Below, in pieces: positions 9,245 through 18,844 of a DNA stretch of 64,000 bases (position 1 is its first letter; every line of letters starts with the position of its first letter). The notes under the pieces were generated by a model, which saw only the letters and a program-made list of their open reading frames with translations, searched no databases and was not told the origin of the DNA. The stretch is from Agrobacterium tumefaciens (GTDB lineage Bacteria > Pseudomonadota > Alphaproteobacteria > Rhizobiales > Rhizobiaceae): the NCBI GenBank assembly GCA_025559845.1, contig CP048470.1, positions 1,535,001 to 1,599,000 of the forward strand, given 5' to 3'. The position numbers and the translations under genes were made by a program.

Positions 9245-10423
9245 ATGACAGATATCGTGAAGCCGGACCTCCGTCCGGGCAATACGCATTTTTCCTCTGG
9301 TCCCTGCTCGAAGCGCCCCGGTTGGTCGCTTGAAGCTCTCGCTGATGCGCCGCTCGGTCGCTCGCATCGCGCCAAAGTTGGCAAAGCCAAGCTGAAGCAG
9401 GCCATCGATCTCACCCGCGAAGTTCTGAACGTTCCCGCTGATTACCGCATCGGTATCGTTCCCGCATCTGACACCGGCGCCGTTGAAATGGCTCTGTGGT
9501 CTCTGCTTGGCGAACGCGGCGTTGACATGCTTGCATGGGAAAGCTTCGGTGCTGGCTGGGTTACCGATGTCGTCAAGCAACTCAAGCTCAAAGACGTCCG
9601 CAAGTTCGAGGCTGATTACGGTCTGCTGCCGAACCTCGGCGAAGTTGATTTCGATCGCGATGTCGTCTTCACCTGGAATGGTACGACGTCTGGCGTTCGC
9701 GTTCCTAACGCTGATTTCATTCCGGCTGACCGTAAGGGTCTGACGATTTGCGATGCGACGTCTGCCGCATTCGCACAGGAGATGGATTTCTCCAAACTCG
9801 ACGTTGTCACCTTCTCCTGGCAGAAAGTTCTGGGCGGTGAGGGCGGTCATGGCGTCATCATTCTGTCGCCACGCGCTGTTGAGCGTCTTCTGAGCTATGC
9901 ACCTGCATGGCCGCTTCCGAAGATTTTCCGCATGGTCTCCGGCGGCAAGCTGATCGAAGGCATCTTCACCGGCGAAACCATCAATACCCCTTCGATGCTC
10001 TGCGTTGAAGATTATATCGATGCCTTGTTGTGGGCGAAGAACCTCGGTGGTCTCAAGGCGCTCGTTGGGCGTGCTGATGCCAATGCCAAGGTTATCTACG
10101 ACTTCGTTGCTGCAAACGACTGGATTGCAAATCTGGCTGTTGTCGACGAAACCCGTTCCAACACGTCGGTATGCCTGAAGATCGTCGACAAGGATGTCGT
10201 TGCTCTTGATGCTGATGCGCAGGCTGCTTTTGCCAAGGGTGTTGTTGCCCTTCTCGAAAAAGAAAATGTAGCGCTGGATATCGGCGCTTACCGTGATGCG
10301 CCGTCCGGTCTTCGTATCTGGGCTGGTGCCACGATCGAAACCGCCGATATGGAAGCTGTCATGCCTTGGCTGGCATGGGCGTTTGCAACGCAGAAGGCAA
10401 TGCTTTCCAAGGCTGCTGCCTGA
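9245..10423 (+). CDS. serC: SerC, phosphoserine aminotransferase
   Basis: SerC transfers an amino group from glutamate to 3-phosphohydroxypyruvate, the second step of serine synthesis, and can serve in pyridoxal phosphate synthesis. The 392-residue protein is the alphaproteobacterial type: it opens with [13 protein letters not shown], has GTTSG and ICDATSAAF, and carries the PLP lysine in [14 protein letters not shown]. serA follows 80 bases downstream, so the first two serine enzymes lie together. The start is fixed by GGAAGG at 9231-9236. Confidence 0.96.
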   Translation: MTDIVKPDLRPGNTHFSSGPCSKRPGWSLEALADAPLGRSHRAKVGKAKLKQAIDLTREVLNVPADYRIGIVPASDTGAVEMALWSLLGERGVDMLAWESFGAGWVTDVVKQLKLKDVRKFEADYGLLPNLGEVDFDRDVVFTWNGTTSGVRVPNADFIPADRKGLTICDATSAAFAQEMDFSKLDVVTFSWQKVLGGEGGHGVIILSPRAVERLLSYAPAWPLPKIFRMVSGGKLIEGIFTGETINTPSMLCVEDYIDALLWAKNLGGLKALVGRADANAKVIYDFVAANDWIANLAVVDETRSNTSVCLKIVDKDVVALDADAQAAFAKGVVALLEKENVALDIGAYRDAPSGLRIWAGATIETADMEAVMPWLAWAFATQKAMLSKAAA

Positions 10424-10503
10424 TTTGATACCGGCCCTGCTGATGCAGGGCCGCGCATTTCCCATTCGCACATCTCAATCGTTTCATCCAAGGAGCCCAT
10501 GCC

Positions 10504-12099
10504 ATGGCACCTCGCGTACTCGTATCCGATGAACTGTCGGAAACCGCCGTCCAGATTTTCCGTGATCGCGGCGTCGAAGTCGATTTCCAGCCGAAGCTCG
10601 GCAAGGACAAGGACAAGCTTGCCGAAATCATCGGTAACTACGATGGCCTGGCCATCCGTTCTGCCACAAAGGCAACCGAAAAGCTGATCGAAGCTGCGAC
10701 CAACCTCAAGGTTATCGGCCGCGCTGGTATCGGCGTCGACAATGTTGACATTCCGGCGGCTTCGCGGCGCGGTATCATCGTCATGAACACCCCTTTCGGC
10801 AACTCCATCACCACGGCTGAACACGCCATTGCGTTGATGTTTGCTGTTGCCCGCCAGCTTCCGGCCGCGGATGCCTCCACGCAGGGTGGCAAGTGGGAAA
10901 AGTCGAAGTTCATGGGTGTCGAAATCACCGGCAAGACGCTCGGCGTCATCGGTGCCGGCAACATCGGCTCCATTGTTTGCTCGCGTGCACTTGGTCTGAA
11001 GATGCATGTTCTCGCCTATGATCCCTTCCTCTCGCCGGAGCGCGCGCAGGAAATGGGCGTTACCAAGGTTGAGCTGGACGAACTTCTGGCGCAGGCTGAT
11101 TTCATTACGCTGCACGTGCCGATGACGGACAAGACGCGCGGCATTCTCGGCGCCGAAAACCTTGCAAAGACCAAGAAGGGCGTTCGTATCATCAACTGCG
11201 CACGCGGTGGTCTGGTTGATGAAGCAGCTCTGGCCGACGCCATCAAGTCTGGGCAGGTTGCTGGTGCTGGCTTCGACGTCTTCGAAGTTGAGCCTGCAAC
11301 GGAAAGCCCTCTCTTCGGTTTGCCGAACGTGGTCTGCACCCCGCACCTTGGCGCTTCGACGACAGAAGCACAGGAAAATGTTGCCCTTCAGGTTGCTGAA
11401 CAGATGTCGGACTACCTCGTCAAGGGTGCCGTTTCCAACGCCATCAACATGCCGTCCATCACGGCTGAAGAAGCACCTCGTCTGAAGCCGTTCATCCGGC
11501 TGGCTGATGTTCTCGGCTCTTTCGTTGGTCAGGTGCAGGAAAGCGCGACCAAGGAAATCGAAATCGTTTATGATGGTGCAACCGCCAACATGAACACCAA
11601 GGCTTTGACGAGCGCGCTTCTGGCGGGCCTCATCCGTAGCCAGGTTTCCGACGTGAACATGGTTTCCGCGCCGATCATGATCAAGGAAAAGGGCATCATC
11701 CTTTCCGAAGTCAAGCGCGACAAGACCGGCGTTTACGACGGCTACATCAAGCTGACGGTCAAGACCGAAAACCAGGTCCGCTCTGTTGCCGGCACGGTCT
11801 TCTCGGACGGCAAGCCGCGTTTCATCCAGATCAAGAACATCAACATGGATGCCGATGTTGGATCGCACATGATCTACATCACCAACACTGACGTTCCCGG
11901 CATGATCGGCTTCATCGGTACGACGCTTGGTGAGGCCGGTGTCAACATCGCCAACTTCCAGCTCGGTCGCGAGAAGGAAGCCGGTGACGCGATCGCCTTG
12001 CTCTACGTAGATGGTCTGGTCTCTGAAGAGGTCCTCGACAAGCTGCGTGCCAACCCGGCCATTCGTCAGGCAAAGCCGCTGAGCTTCAACGTCGACTGA
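10504..12099 (+). CDS. serA: SerA, D-3-phosphoglycerate dehydrogenase
   Basis: SerA oxidises 3-phosphoglycerate to 3-phosphohydroxypyruvate with NAD, the first step of serine synthesis. The 531-residue length is that of the long form. It has an N-terminal D-2-hydroxyacid dehydrogenase domain with the NAD fold GVIGAGNIGS near residue 150, a catalytic Arg in INCARGG, and His in CTPHLGAST. An intervening domain follows, then a C-terminal ACT domain from about residue 455 (YITNTDVPGMIGFIGTTLGE) that usually binds serine for feedback control. The start has AAGGAG upstream. A strong terminator closes the unit. Confidence 0.97.
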   Translation: MAPRVLVSDELSETAVQIFRDRGVEVDFQPKLGKDKDKLAEIIGNYDGLAIRSATKATEKLIEAATNLKVIGRAGIGVDNVDIPAASRRGIIVMNTPFGNSITTAEHAIALMFAVARQLPAADASTQGGKWEKSKFMGVEITGKTLGVIGAGNIGSIVCSRALGLKMHVLAYDPFLSPERAQEMGVTKVELDELLAQADFITLHVPMTDKTRGILGAENLAKTKKGVRIINCARGGLVDEAALADAIKSGQVAGAGFDVFEVEPATESPLFGLPNVVCTPHLGASTTEAQENVALQVAEQMSDYLVKGAVSNAINMPSITAEEAPRLKPFIRLADVLGSFVGQVQESATKEIEIVYDGATANMNTKALTSALLAGLIRSQVSDVNMVSAPIMIKEKGIILSEVKRDKTGVYDGYIKLTVKTENQVRSVAGTVFSDGKPRFIQIKNINMDADVGSHMIYITNTDVPGMIGFIGTTLGEAGVNIANFQLGREKEAGDAIALLYVDGLVSEEVLDKLRANPAIRQAKPLSFNVD

Positions 12100-12133
12100 T
12101 CCCGTTATCGTTCCTCCCAAGGGGACAATAAGG

Positions 12134-12167
12134 CCCGGTGCAGGGGAAACCCTGTGCCGGGTTTTTC
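12134..12167 (+). terminator. Intrinsic terminator after serA
   Basis: A 12-bp stem (CCCGGTGCAGGG / CCCTGTGCCGGG, two G-T wobbles) with a GAAA tetraloop is followed by TTTTT. It is one of the strongest terminators in the window. Confidence 0.9.
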
Positions 12168-12318
12168 CGTTTTGACGGTGCGTCTGACTGGCTGATTATC
12201 CCTATGGTTGCATATCACGAAAAATTTTATCGGCTCCGACTAAAAATGATGATCCTGAGTTGCTATATCGCTTTTCATGACATGCCGCTCATGGGAGGGC
12301 GGCCAACAGGAGAAGACG

Positions 12319-13389
12319 ATGTTTGCTGCCTTTCGGCGCTTTAAGGGTTTGTTTGCGGTCGCCGCGTTGGGGATTGCGGTTTCTTTCGTAGCGGTCGATA
12401 TGGCCGAGGCGCGGCGCGCCAGCGGTGGTCTCGGCAGCCGTGGAACACGCACTTATTCCGCGCCGCCATCCACAAGCACGGCTCCGGGACAGGCAGCGCC
12501 GATCAACCGCAGCATGACGCCAAACACGCAGTCCGGTCAGCCGGGTGCGACGGCGCCTAACCGCAATGCGACGGCACAGGCGCCGCAGCAGAGCCGCGGT
12601 ATGTTCGGCGGCATGATGGGTGGCCTCATGGGCGGTCTGTTGATGGGTGGCCTGTTCGGTATGCTGATGGGCGGTGGCTTCGGTGGTATGGCCGGTTTCT
12701 TCGGTATGCTGTTGCAGGTGCTGCTGATTGGTGGACTGGTCATGCTGGCCATGCGTTTCTTCGCATCGCGCCGTCAGGGTCAGCCAGCCTTTGGTGGTGC
12801 AGGCAATAACTCGGCACGTACTGACTATTCTGCCAATAATCATGCTCCGCAGGGCGGCTCTTCGTTCAAGATTCCGCAGATCGGCTCCAAGACAGGCTCT
12901 TTCGGTGGCGCCGCTGCGGCTGCCGCTCCGGCGGCCGCCAAGCCTGTCCCGCACGAAAATGCCATGTCGGAAGGTGATGAAATTGGCGTTACGCAGGGCG
13001 ACCTCGAAACCTTCCAGAAAATGCTGGAAGACGTTCAGGCAGCCTACGCTGCTGAGGATTACGGCACGCTGCGCAAGCTGACGACGCCTGAAGCCATGTC
13101 TTATCTTGCCGAGGAACTGAGCGACAACGCCACCAGCGGCGTCAAGAATGATGTGAGAGACATCACGTTGCTACAGGGCGATGTTGCCGAGGCCTGGCAT
13201 GAAGAAGGGCAGGATTTCGCCACCGTTGCCATGCGCTATTCCGCAATCGACGTGATGCGTGACCGCTCTACGGGTCAGGTCATCGAGGGCGATGAACAGA
13301 ACCCTTCCGAATCGGTGGAGATGTGGACCTTCGTTCGCCGCGCCGGCAATGATAACTGGCAGGTTGCCGCTATCCAGGCTGCCGCCTGA
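12319..13389 (+). CDS. Tim44-like domain membrane protein
   Basis: The 356-residue protein has an N-terminal signal or anchor (about residues 8-30). A Ser/Pro/Thr/Gln-rich stretch follows, then a Gly/Met-rich repeated region (MGGLMGGLLMGGLFGMLMGGG) leading into a hydrophobic segment near residues 130-150. The C terminus is a Tim44-like domain from about residue 225 (GDLETFQKMLEDVQAAYAAEDYGTLRKLTTPEAMSY), as in the mitochondrial import subunit Tim44. Bacterial members of this family are inner-membrane proteins of poorly known role. AGGAGAAG upstream of ATG 12319 sets the start. A terminator follows, so it is a single-gene unit. Confidence 0.85.
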   Translation: MFAAFRRFKGLFAVAALGIAVSFVAVDMAEARRASGGLGSRGTRTYSAPPSTSTAPGQAAPINRSMTPNTQSGQPGATAPNRNATAQAPQQSRGMFGGMMGGLMGGLLMGGLFGMLMGGGFGGMAGFFGMLLQVLLIGGLVMLAMRFFASRRQGQPAFGGAGNNSARTDYSANNHAPQGGSSFKIPQIGSKTGSFGGAAAAAAPAAAKPVPHENAMSEGDEIGVTQGDLETFQKMLEDVQAAYAAEDYGTLRKLTTPEAMSYLAEELSDNATSGVKNDVRDITLLQGDVAEAWHEEGQDFATVAMRYSAIDVMRDRSTGQVIEGDEQNPSESVEMWTFVRRAGNDNWQVAAIQAAA

Positions 13390-13441
13390 GGAAATGGCAG
13401 CGTTTGGAATTGACGCCGACCGTCGCCGACCAGTGAAGTTG

Positions 13442-13478
13442 AAAAAGCCCGGACGCCGAAAGGTGTCCGGGCTTTTTT
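13442..13478 (+). terminator. Intrinsic terminator after the Tim44-like gene
   Basis: A 14-15 bp stem (AAAAGCCCGGACGCC / GGTGTCCGGGCTTTT, one wobble) with a GAAA loop is followed by a T run. Confidence 0.9.
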
Positions 13479-13839
13479 CTTTCTGCAATCTCTGTTCACA
13501 AAATTGTGCAGAAAAATGTCATGGCTCCGATCTGTGTTGGAGGCGATGGACTGGCGCGACCCTTTCGCCTGCTATGCAGGGGATTGCGCCGATATGCGCC
13601 TGGGCAGATGGCGCGGAGGCCTTCCTCCTTCTCACGGAAATGCCATCTTTCATTCATCCAGCATTCAGTCCCGGGGTCATAACCAGAGGGTGCACACGCC
13701 AACGTGAGCTGCTTCCCGCTTTAAACCGCTTTCAAGAGGGAACCACAGCCTGAAATCAGCGTTGACGATCCAGCCCCGGTTCTCGGGGAGAAGGAGTGGC
13801 CGGGCGCTGCACGGCCCGCGAGTATGGAGAGCTATCGAC
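13479..13839 (+). other. Intergenic stretch without a supported gene
   Basis: About 360 bases before the OpgC-like gene. Short open frames exist on both strands but none has a ribosome binding site with a credible protein. Small GC-rich palindromes occur near 13771-13786 (CCCCG / CGGGG) and 13800-13820. The opgC-like promoter should lie here, but I cannot single it out. Confidence 0.5.
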
Positions 13840-15027
13840 ATGAAACGCTTTGACCTGATCGACGGGATGCGCGGTTATTTTCTCGTCTTCATGCTGATAA
13901 ACCACCTTGTCTTTGCGGGTGGCTTTTGGCTTGTTGAAATCAATCACAGACAGTTTGCGTTTGTCGAGGACGCTCAGGGCTTCGTTTTCCTCTCTGGCCT
14001 GCTGATCGGTATGGTATACGCCAGAAAGATGATGAAGTACGGTTATGACGCCGGAAAGCAGGCGATCTGGAACCGGGCGATGGAACTCTATCGCTACGCG
14101 ATGGGTCTCGTGATCGCCGTTCTGTTCTTTCGAATGGTTATCCCGCACGCACCTTACATCTGGTACAACTGGCTTGGCATGACCTCGTTCGACGATCCGC
14201 TGCGTCTTGCTGCGATTGCGAGCTTCCTGTTCCAGCCGACATTCATGGACATTCTGCCGCAATATATCGTCTATATGATTTTTGCGCCTGTCCTTGTGAA
14301 GCTTTGCCTGGATGGCAAGTGGGCCTACGTTATTGCCGGTTCGTTGCTGGTCTGGATGGCAGGACAGCTTGGCCTGCAGCAGATCGTTACCGCTCCGCTC
14401 AACGAGCTTGTGAAGGGTGCGGATGAGCAGGGCATTCGCGTCAGCTTCAATATGCTGGGCTGGCAGCTTGTGTTCTATTCGGCGCTGGTGCTTGGTGCGA
14501 TGACTGCACAGGGCCGCATCCAGTGGAAGAAGATCTTCTCGCCCGAGAACTCCTGGATTCCGAAGGCGGCTCTGGTGATCTGCCTGTTCTTCATGCCGCT
14601 TCGTATCGCAACGGCGTGGAATCTGATGCCGGAATTCATGCTCGGAAAATTCTCCTCCATGGAAATCCGTGCGGACTTCGGCCCGGTCTATCTCATCAAC
14701 TTCCTTGCTGTCGGCGTTGGCCTGACATGGTTGATTATTGCCGGCCCGCATCATCACCGTCCGCTGGTGCGGTCGATTGCCAATGGCGTCATCTGGGTGC
14801 TGTCGCTCAAGTTCCTGCAGCTTCTCGGCCGTCATTCGCTTCAGGTCTATGTCTGGCATGTCGCCATCGTCTACGGGATCTATTATGTCGATGGCCGTAC
14901 AGCAGAACTGGGTCAGATCGAAAAGACGATGATCGCCCTTACGGGTATTGCGCTTCTGGCGGTGCCTGCGCTCTGGCGCGAGCGTGACAAGTGGATCGGT
15001 GACGGTCAGAAGACTGCTGGTGCCTGA
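13840..15027 (+). CDS. OpgC-family membrane acyltransferase
   Basis: The 395-residue integral membrane protein has about ten hydrophobic segments. The start MKRFDLIDGMRGYFLVFMLINHL, with R-x-D/H-like residues in the first helix, and FVFLSGLLIGMVY in the second are typical of the OpgC / acyltransferase-3-like family. OpgC members add succinyl or similar groups to periplasmic glucans; rhizobia and agrobacteria modify cyclic glucans in this way. ATG 13840 is preceded by GGAG and begins the first membrane segment; a longer frame from 13762 is unlikely. The substrate is not shown by the sequence. Confidence 0.8.
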   Translation: MKRFDLIDGMRGYFLVFMLINHLVFAGGFWLVEINHRQFAFVEDAQGFVFLSGLLIGMVYARKMMKYGYDAGKQAIWNRAMELYRYAMGLVIAVLFFRMVIPHAPYIWYNWLGMTSFDDPLRLAAIASFLFQPTFMDILPQYIVYMIFAPVLVKLCLDGKWAYVIAGSLLVWMAGQLGLQQIVTAPLNELVKGADEQGIRVSFNMLGWQLVFYSALVLGAMTAQGRIQWKKIFSPENSWIPKAALVICLFFMPLRIATAWNLMPEFMLGKFSSMEIRADFGPVYLINFLAVGVGLTWLIIAGPHHHRPLVRSIANGVIWVLSLKFLQLLGRHSLQVYVWHVAIVYGIYYVDGRTAELGQIEKTMIALTGIALLAVPALWRERDKWIGDGQKTAGA

Positions 15028-15228
15028 TAGCCCTTTATCGTGATCTTCCTTTAGCGCAGGGCGGCTTTGCCGCCCTGTACTTGCGTGTGAAAGCAATTCT
15101 TTCTATATGCAGCGCTGAAAATCCGGCGAAATGGGGATGGATGATATCCTCGAAAATCCATATCGTACCGGATGAAACGACAGGCGGCGGGGCCTTGACC
15201 CCCGGTATGACTGACGATTGGAAAAAAC

Positions 15229-16425
15229 TTGAACACGCTCGATTTTGACAAGAAGCCGGAAGACACCCGGATTGTCGTCGCCATGTCTGGCGGCGTGGAT
15301 TCATCCGTTGTTGCCGGTATCCTCAAGCGTGAGGGCTATGATGTCCTCGGGATCACGCTTCAGCTCTATGACCATGGTGCAGCCGTACATCGTGCTGGCT
15401 CCTGTTGTGCAGGGCAGGACATCGATGATGCGCGCCGCGTTTGCGAAACGCTGGGCATTCCCCACTATGTGCTGGATTACGAAGCGCGCTTCCGCGAAAC
15501 GGTTATCAATCCCTTTGCTGAAGCCTATGCGATGGGCGAAACGCCGATCCCCTGCGTCGCCTGCAATCAGACTGTAAAGTTTGCAGATTTGCTGGCCACC
15601 GCCAAGGAGCTTGGCGCCGATGCACTGGCAACCGGCCATTACATCCGTTCGCGCCGTAACCCTGTTCCGGGTCATCCAGATCGTCGCGCGCTTTACCGCC
15701 CAATCGATAGCGATCGCGACCAGAGCTGGTTCCTGTTTGCGACCACGCAGGAGCAGATCGATTATCTGCGCTTCCCGCTCGGTGGTCTTTCCAAGGCTGA
15801 AACACGCGAGCTTGCCGAAGATATGGGGCTGGTGGTCGCCAAGAAGGCCGATAGCCAGGACATCTGTTTTGTGCCGCAAGGCAAATATACTGATATCATC
15901 AACAAGCTGAAACCGAATGCGGCGCTGGTAGGCGATATCGTTCATCTCGACGGTCGCGTTCTCGGCCGCCACGACGGCATCGTGCATTATACGATCGGTC
16001 AGCGCCGCGGTATCGGCGTCGCAACCGGTGAGCCGCTCTATGTCGTTCATCTCGATGCACGCGGGCGACGGGTGATTGTAGGGCCACGTGAGGCGCTGGA
16101 AACGCACCGGGTTTATCTGCGTGATGTCAACTGGCTGGGTGATGGCGCGCTGGAAAGCGACGCGCAGTCTGGCTTCTCCTGCTTCGCCAAGGTCCGCTCG
16201 ACACGGCCTCCGACAGAAGCCGTGCTGCATGCGGATGAGAAGGGTGTCTACGTCGATCTGATGACCGGCGAAGCCGGTGTCGCGCCTGGACAGGCTTGCG
16301 TGCTTTATTCTGCGCCAGGACCGGACGCACGCGTCTTTGGTGGCGGTTTCATTGAGCGCTCTGAACGGTCAGCCGATGCGGAGGCTTCTCTTAAGGCGCT
16401 CCTCGAAAATCAGGTTGCAGCCTGA
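15229..16425 (+). CDS. mnmA: MnmA, tRNA-specific 2-thiouridylase
   Basis: MnmA installs the 2-thio group on U34 of tRNA-Lys, -Glu and -Gln, taking sulfur from a relay and ATP for activation. The 398-residue protein shows the PP-loop SGGVDSS near residue 20, the catalytic Cys in PCVACNQ and the second Cys in [10 protein letters not shown]. The conserved VATGEPLYV and the C-terminal beta domain are present. The start is TTG at 15229; the next ATG in frame falls inside the PP-loop motif, so a non-ATG start is needed. No strong Shine-Dalgarno sequence is seen. The tRNA-Met gene used by the prophage follows 134 bases later. Confidence 0.95.
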   Translation: MNTLDFDKKPEDTRIVVAMSGGVDSSVVAGILKREGYDVLGITLQLYDHGAAVHRAGSCCAGQDIDDARRVCETLGIPHYVLDYEARFRETVINPFAEAYAMGETPIPCVACNQTVKFADLLATAKELGADALATGHYIRSRRNPVPGHPDRRALYRPIDSDRDQSWFLFATTQEQIDYLRFPLGGLSKAETRELAEDMGLVVAKKADSQDICFVPQGKYTDIINKLKPNAALVGDIVHLDGRVLGRHDGIVHYTIGQRRGIGVATGEPLYVVHLDARGRRVIVGPREALETHRVYLRDVNWLGDGALESDAQSGFSCFAKVRSTRPPTEAVLHADEKGVYVDLMTGEAGVAPGQACVLYSAPGPDARVFGGGFIERSERSADAEASLKALLENQVAA

Positions 16426-16559
16426 AACCGTTCGCTTTTTTGCTCCTGTGCAGAAAGCGAACTTTTTGCGCATCTTGCGCTTGACACTTTGGGGAGCGGC
16501 ACCTTATAAGCCGCTCATCCTGACGGAACGGCAGTCACAAGACAGTCATTTCCCTCTGT

Positions 16560-16636
16560 GGCGGGGTAGCTCAGGTGGTTAGAGCAGCGGAATCATAATC
16601 CGCGTGTCGGGGGTTCAAGTCCCTCTCCCGCTACCA
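16560..16636 (+). tRNA. tRNA-Met (CAT), elongator type; prophage attachment site
   Basis: A 77-base cloverleaf with T8-A9, D stem GCTC / GAGC, anticodon stem GCGGA / TCCGC around loop ATCATAA (anticodon CAT at 16594-16596), T arm GGGGG-TTCAAGT-CCCTC and encoded CCA. Y11:R24 and the paired acceptor point to an elongator; a lysidine-type Ile2 identity is less likely but shares the anticodon. It is the left boundary of the prophage. Confidence 0.95.
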
Positions 16637-18206
16637 TACGTCCCCCCAACATTTCTGCCGGGCTCCCAACGAGAGCGGCAATGTGCCCGACGATCTCGGC
16701 TTCAACTCCCCCGTCTTCCCTGTCGATAACCGTGACGTGATCCACGAGATCGCGAAACGCAATGTGAACTTCCGAATCGGTGATGCGATCAAGCGATGTC
16801 AGGCGCTCTGCCAGAGCGTCGATCGAGTTTTTGTATCGAGTGATCGTGGCCGGGTGTAATTCGACGATCGGAGCGGCCGGGATGGTAGCCAGCTTTTTCT
16901 CCAAGGCATCTTTCTCAGCTTTCAGCGGGCCGTATTGAGCCTCCACGGCTTCGATAGGCAGGACGCCTCTTGTCATCGCCTGCATCAGCCGATCAAGCTG
17001 CCCGCCTATGTCTGCTACGCGTCGCTCGATCGACGCGCGCTCTCGCATGGCTGTATCTGCATCGAGCCGTCTTTCCTCCCGGTATGCCCTTACGTATTCA
17101 ACGAGTATCTCAGGCGCGCTCAATTGCTCTTTCAGGCCGTTGATGACTGCCCGCTCGATTTTATCGAGGCGATAACGTTTGTCATTTGCGCATGCGCCGC
17201 TCTGCGTAGAGCGCGAGCATCTGATCCGGACCGAATTGCCACTGTGATCATGGATGGACATACCGCCACCGCAGTGGCCGCAACGAAGGATGCCGGAGAG
17301 CAGACGCTTTGGGCTCCTCGTGTTTGAGCCGCCTTGTCCACGTCGTGACTTACCTTCCAGCAAGGCAAGCGCTCGGTCGTAGGTTTCCCTGTCGACGATA
17401 GCCAGATGTGGCGCCGACGCACGCTTGTATTCACTCTCGGGGTTCGGCCTGCTGATGCGTTTGCCTGTCTCGGGATCCCTGACCATATGAACCCGGTTCC
17501 ATACGATCTCGCCGGCATAGAGTGGATTTCGCACTATGCCGTAGCCGCGCTGTGCTGAACCGTTGATCGTGCTGGCGTTCCACTGCGCGCCTCGAGGCGG
17601 CAAGATTTTGTCGCGGTTCAAGCCAGCCGCAATTTCCCTGGAGGTTTTACCTTCAATCGTCTCCCGATAAATGCGGCGCACCACATCAGCCTCGGGTTCA
17701 AAGATCTGCATGACACCAGGTTGCCCGGGTGTTGGCTGATAGCCGTAAGCTTTGCCGCCGGCGTGCCGGCCCTCCCGCACTACGCCCGTCATTCCGCGAC
17801 GAATCTTGTTTTTCAGATCGGCGAGGAACAACGTCGACACGAGGCCTCGGATGCCGACCTGAATGGCGTCGGTCTTGCCGTCATGGATAGCAAGGATTTC
17901 GACACCAGCGAAGGCCAGCCGCTTGTGCAATCCTGCCAAATCTTCCTGGTCGCGTGAAAGGCGGTCGAGCGCTTCAACTATGACGGTTTTGAATTTGCCA
18001 GATCTGGCATCTTCCATGAGGCCGAGTAGTCCGTCTCGTCCGAAGATCGACGCGCCCGAGCGCGCCTTGTCGTGGTATTCTCCAGCGATGATGAGACCGT
18101 TTCGGGCGGCGAACTCTCGGCAAACAGCGATTTGATCGTCAACGGACCGCTCGTTTTGCAGATCAGTTGAGAACCTCGCATAAATGGCTGCTCTGTTTTC
18201 TTGCAT
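16593..18206 (-). CDS. Serine site-specific recombinase (phage integrase)
   Basis: This 537-residue resolvase/invertase-type recombinase should integrate and excise the prophage. The N-terminal catalytic domain (about 1-145) has the nucleophile Ser in YARFSTDLQ and the conserved D-R-L-S-R (ALDRLSRDQED). A recombinase domain (about 160-270), a zinc ribbon (LRCGHCGGG ... C) and a long coiled-coil C terminus follow, as in large serine integrases. Its final residues GEGLEPPTRGL are read from the antisense of the tRNA-Met 3' end, and its stop overlaps the anticodon. In the circular phage the C terminus may differ. GAGG precedes ATG 18206. Confidence 0.93.
   Translation of the reverse strand: MQENRAAIYARFSTDLQNERSVDDQIAVCREFAARNGLIIAGEYHDKARSGASIFGRDGLLGLMEDARSGKFKTVIVEALDRLSRDQEDLAGLHKRLAFAGVEILAIHDGKTDAIQVGIRGLVSTLFLADLKNKIRRGMTGVVREGRHAGGKAYGYQPTPGQPGVMQIFEPEADVVRRIYRETIEGKTSREIAAGLNRDKILPPRGAQWNASTINGSAQRGYGIVRNPLYAGEIVWNRVHMVRDPETGKRISRPNPESEYKRASAPHLAIVDRETYDRALALLEGKSRRGQGGSNTRSPKRLLSGILRCGHCGGGMSIHDHSGNSVRIRCSRSTQSGACANDKRYRLDKIERAVINGLKEQLSAPEILVEYVRAYREERRLDADTAMRERASIERRVADIGGQLDRLMQAMTRGVLPIEAVEAQYGPLKAEKDALEKKLATIPAAPIVELHPATITRYKNSIDALAERLTSLDRITDSEVHIAFRDLVDHVTVIDREDGGVEAEIVGHIAALVGSPAEMLGGRMVAGEGLEPPTRGL
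16596..16636 (+). other. attL core region of the prophage (approximate)
   Basis: The serine recombinase reading frame runs into the 3' half of tRNA-Met and stops at 16593-16595, so phage and tRNA sequence join without a gap. The 3' part of the tRNA is therefore the likely crossover region. Its exact limits need the right-hand copy, which is beyond 64000. Confidence 0.6.
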
Positions 18207-18307
18207 GCTTCCTCACTATTTGCCGCCGCCAGCGCTCGATCGCGGCGTGCGTCAGCTTTCGCCAAAGCCCGGACAAAAGCAAGTAACCTCGGATCGGCCG
18301 TTGTCAT
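17978..18307 (-). CDS. Possible small ORF overlapping the recombinase start
   Basis: The frame encodes 109 residues; only the first third (MTTADPRLLAFVRALAKADA) lies before the recombinase start, the rest overlaps its 5' end in another frame. Short basic proteins with a similar opening are, as I recall, found ahead of serine recombinases in rhizobia, so translation of the first part, perhaps to couple the recombinase start, is plausible. The overlap argues against the full frame being selected. Confidence 0.3.
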   Translation of the reverse strand: MTTADPRLLAFVRALAKADARRDRALAAANSEEACKKTEQPFMRGSQLICKTSGPLTIKSLFAESSPPETVSSSLENTTTRRARARRSSDETDYSASWKMPDLANSKPS

Positions 18308-18340
18308 CGCTTTGTCCTCTCAATGTTGTGGTCCTCTGGC

Positions 18341-18844
18341 TTAGTCATCGAGAGATCCGAAAAGCTGAAGTTGTGTTGAGTTTACCGAAGCCGCCTTTGG
18401 CTCCTGTGGCTTAATCCATTTTGGCTCAGGATCTATCGCCGCTGCGGCGGCCGGTTTCCATTCAAAGAAACCGAGGGAACCTACGGCGGGAATGAAGTCA
18501 ACGGGGCGGGTGTCCTTCAACAGCAGCCCCTTCGGGCCAAAAAACCAATCGCTGTCCAGGTCGGTGACAATATCGGCGATCGTGGTAACGCCGATGATGC
18601 CGCCGCGCTGGAGGTCTGCAGGGGCGGGGCAGGCAACACCGAGCGTGGCCATAAAGTCCGCGGCTTCCTCATATTCGGCCCGCGTCATACCTTTGGAGGC
18701 ATGAACGCAGCATTCGCCACGAAATTTCAGCCCTGGGTTCCTCTTCCTCCAGCTTCGATTTTCGACGGGCTTGCCAGCGTAAATAACGGCCCATGCCCAC
18801 GGCTGACGGATAGATAAGGCCAGTTTGGGGAGAGTAAATGACAT
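18341..18844 (-). CDS. ASCH-domain protein
   Basis: The 167-residue protein begins with the ASCH (PUA-like, RNA-binding fold) signature LALSIRQPWAWAVIYAGKPVENRSW and continues with HASKGMT, GGIIGVTTIADIV and WFFGP. ASCH proteins are thought to bind RNA or modified nucleotides; phage versions are common but little studied. ATG 18844 overlaps the stop of the upstream gene by one base (TGATG), which shows translational coupling; a GTG one codon upstream is possible. It is the last gene before the recombinase in the leftward operon. Confidence 0.75.
   Translation of the reverse strand: MSFTLPKLALSIRQPWAWAVIYAGKPVENRSWRKRNPGLKFRGECCVHASKGMTRAEYEEAADFMATLGVACPAPADLQRGGIIGVTTIADIVTDLDSDWFFGPKGLLLKDTRPVDFIPAVGSLGFFEWKPAAAAAIDPEPKWIKPQEPKAASVNSTQLQLFGSLDD

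Noticed and set aside
10288-12120. 610-codon open frame antisense to serA and the end of serC
   Set aside because: Same reason: a shadow of two well-supported genes in a GC-rich genome.
15057-15077. CAGGGCGGC-TTT-GCCGCCCTG hairpin after the OpgC-like gene as a terminator
   Set aside because: The stem is perfect but no T run follows, so intrinsic termination is doubtful; it may still slow or protect the transcript.
13756-15096. 446-codon open frame antisense to the OpgC-like gene
   Set aside because: The + strand frame has clear membrane segments and a start signal; the antisense protein is a charged mirror of it.
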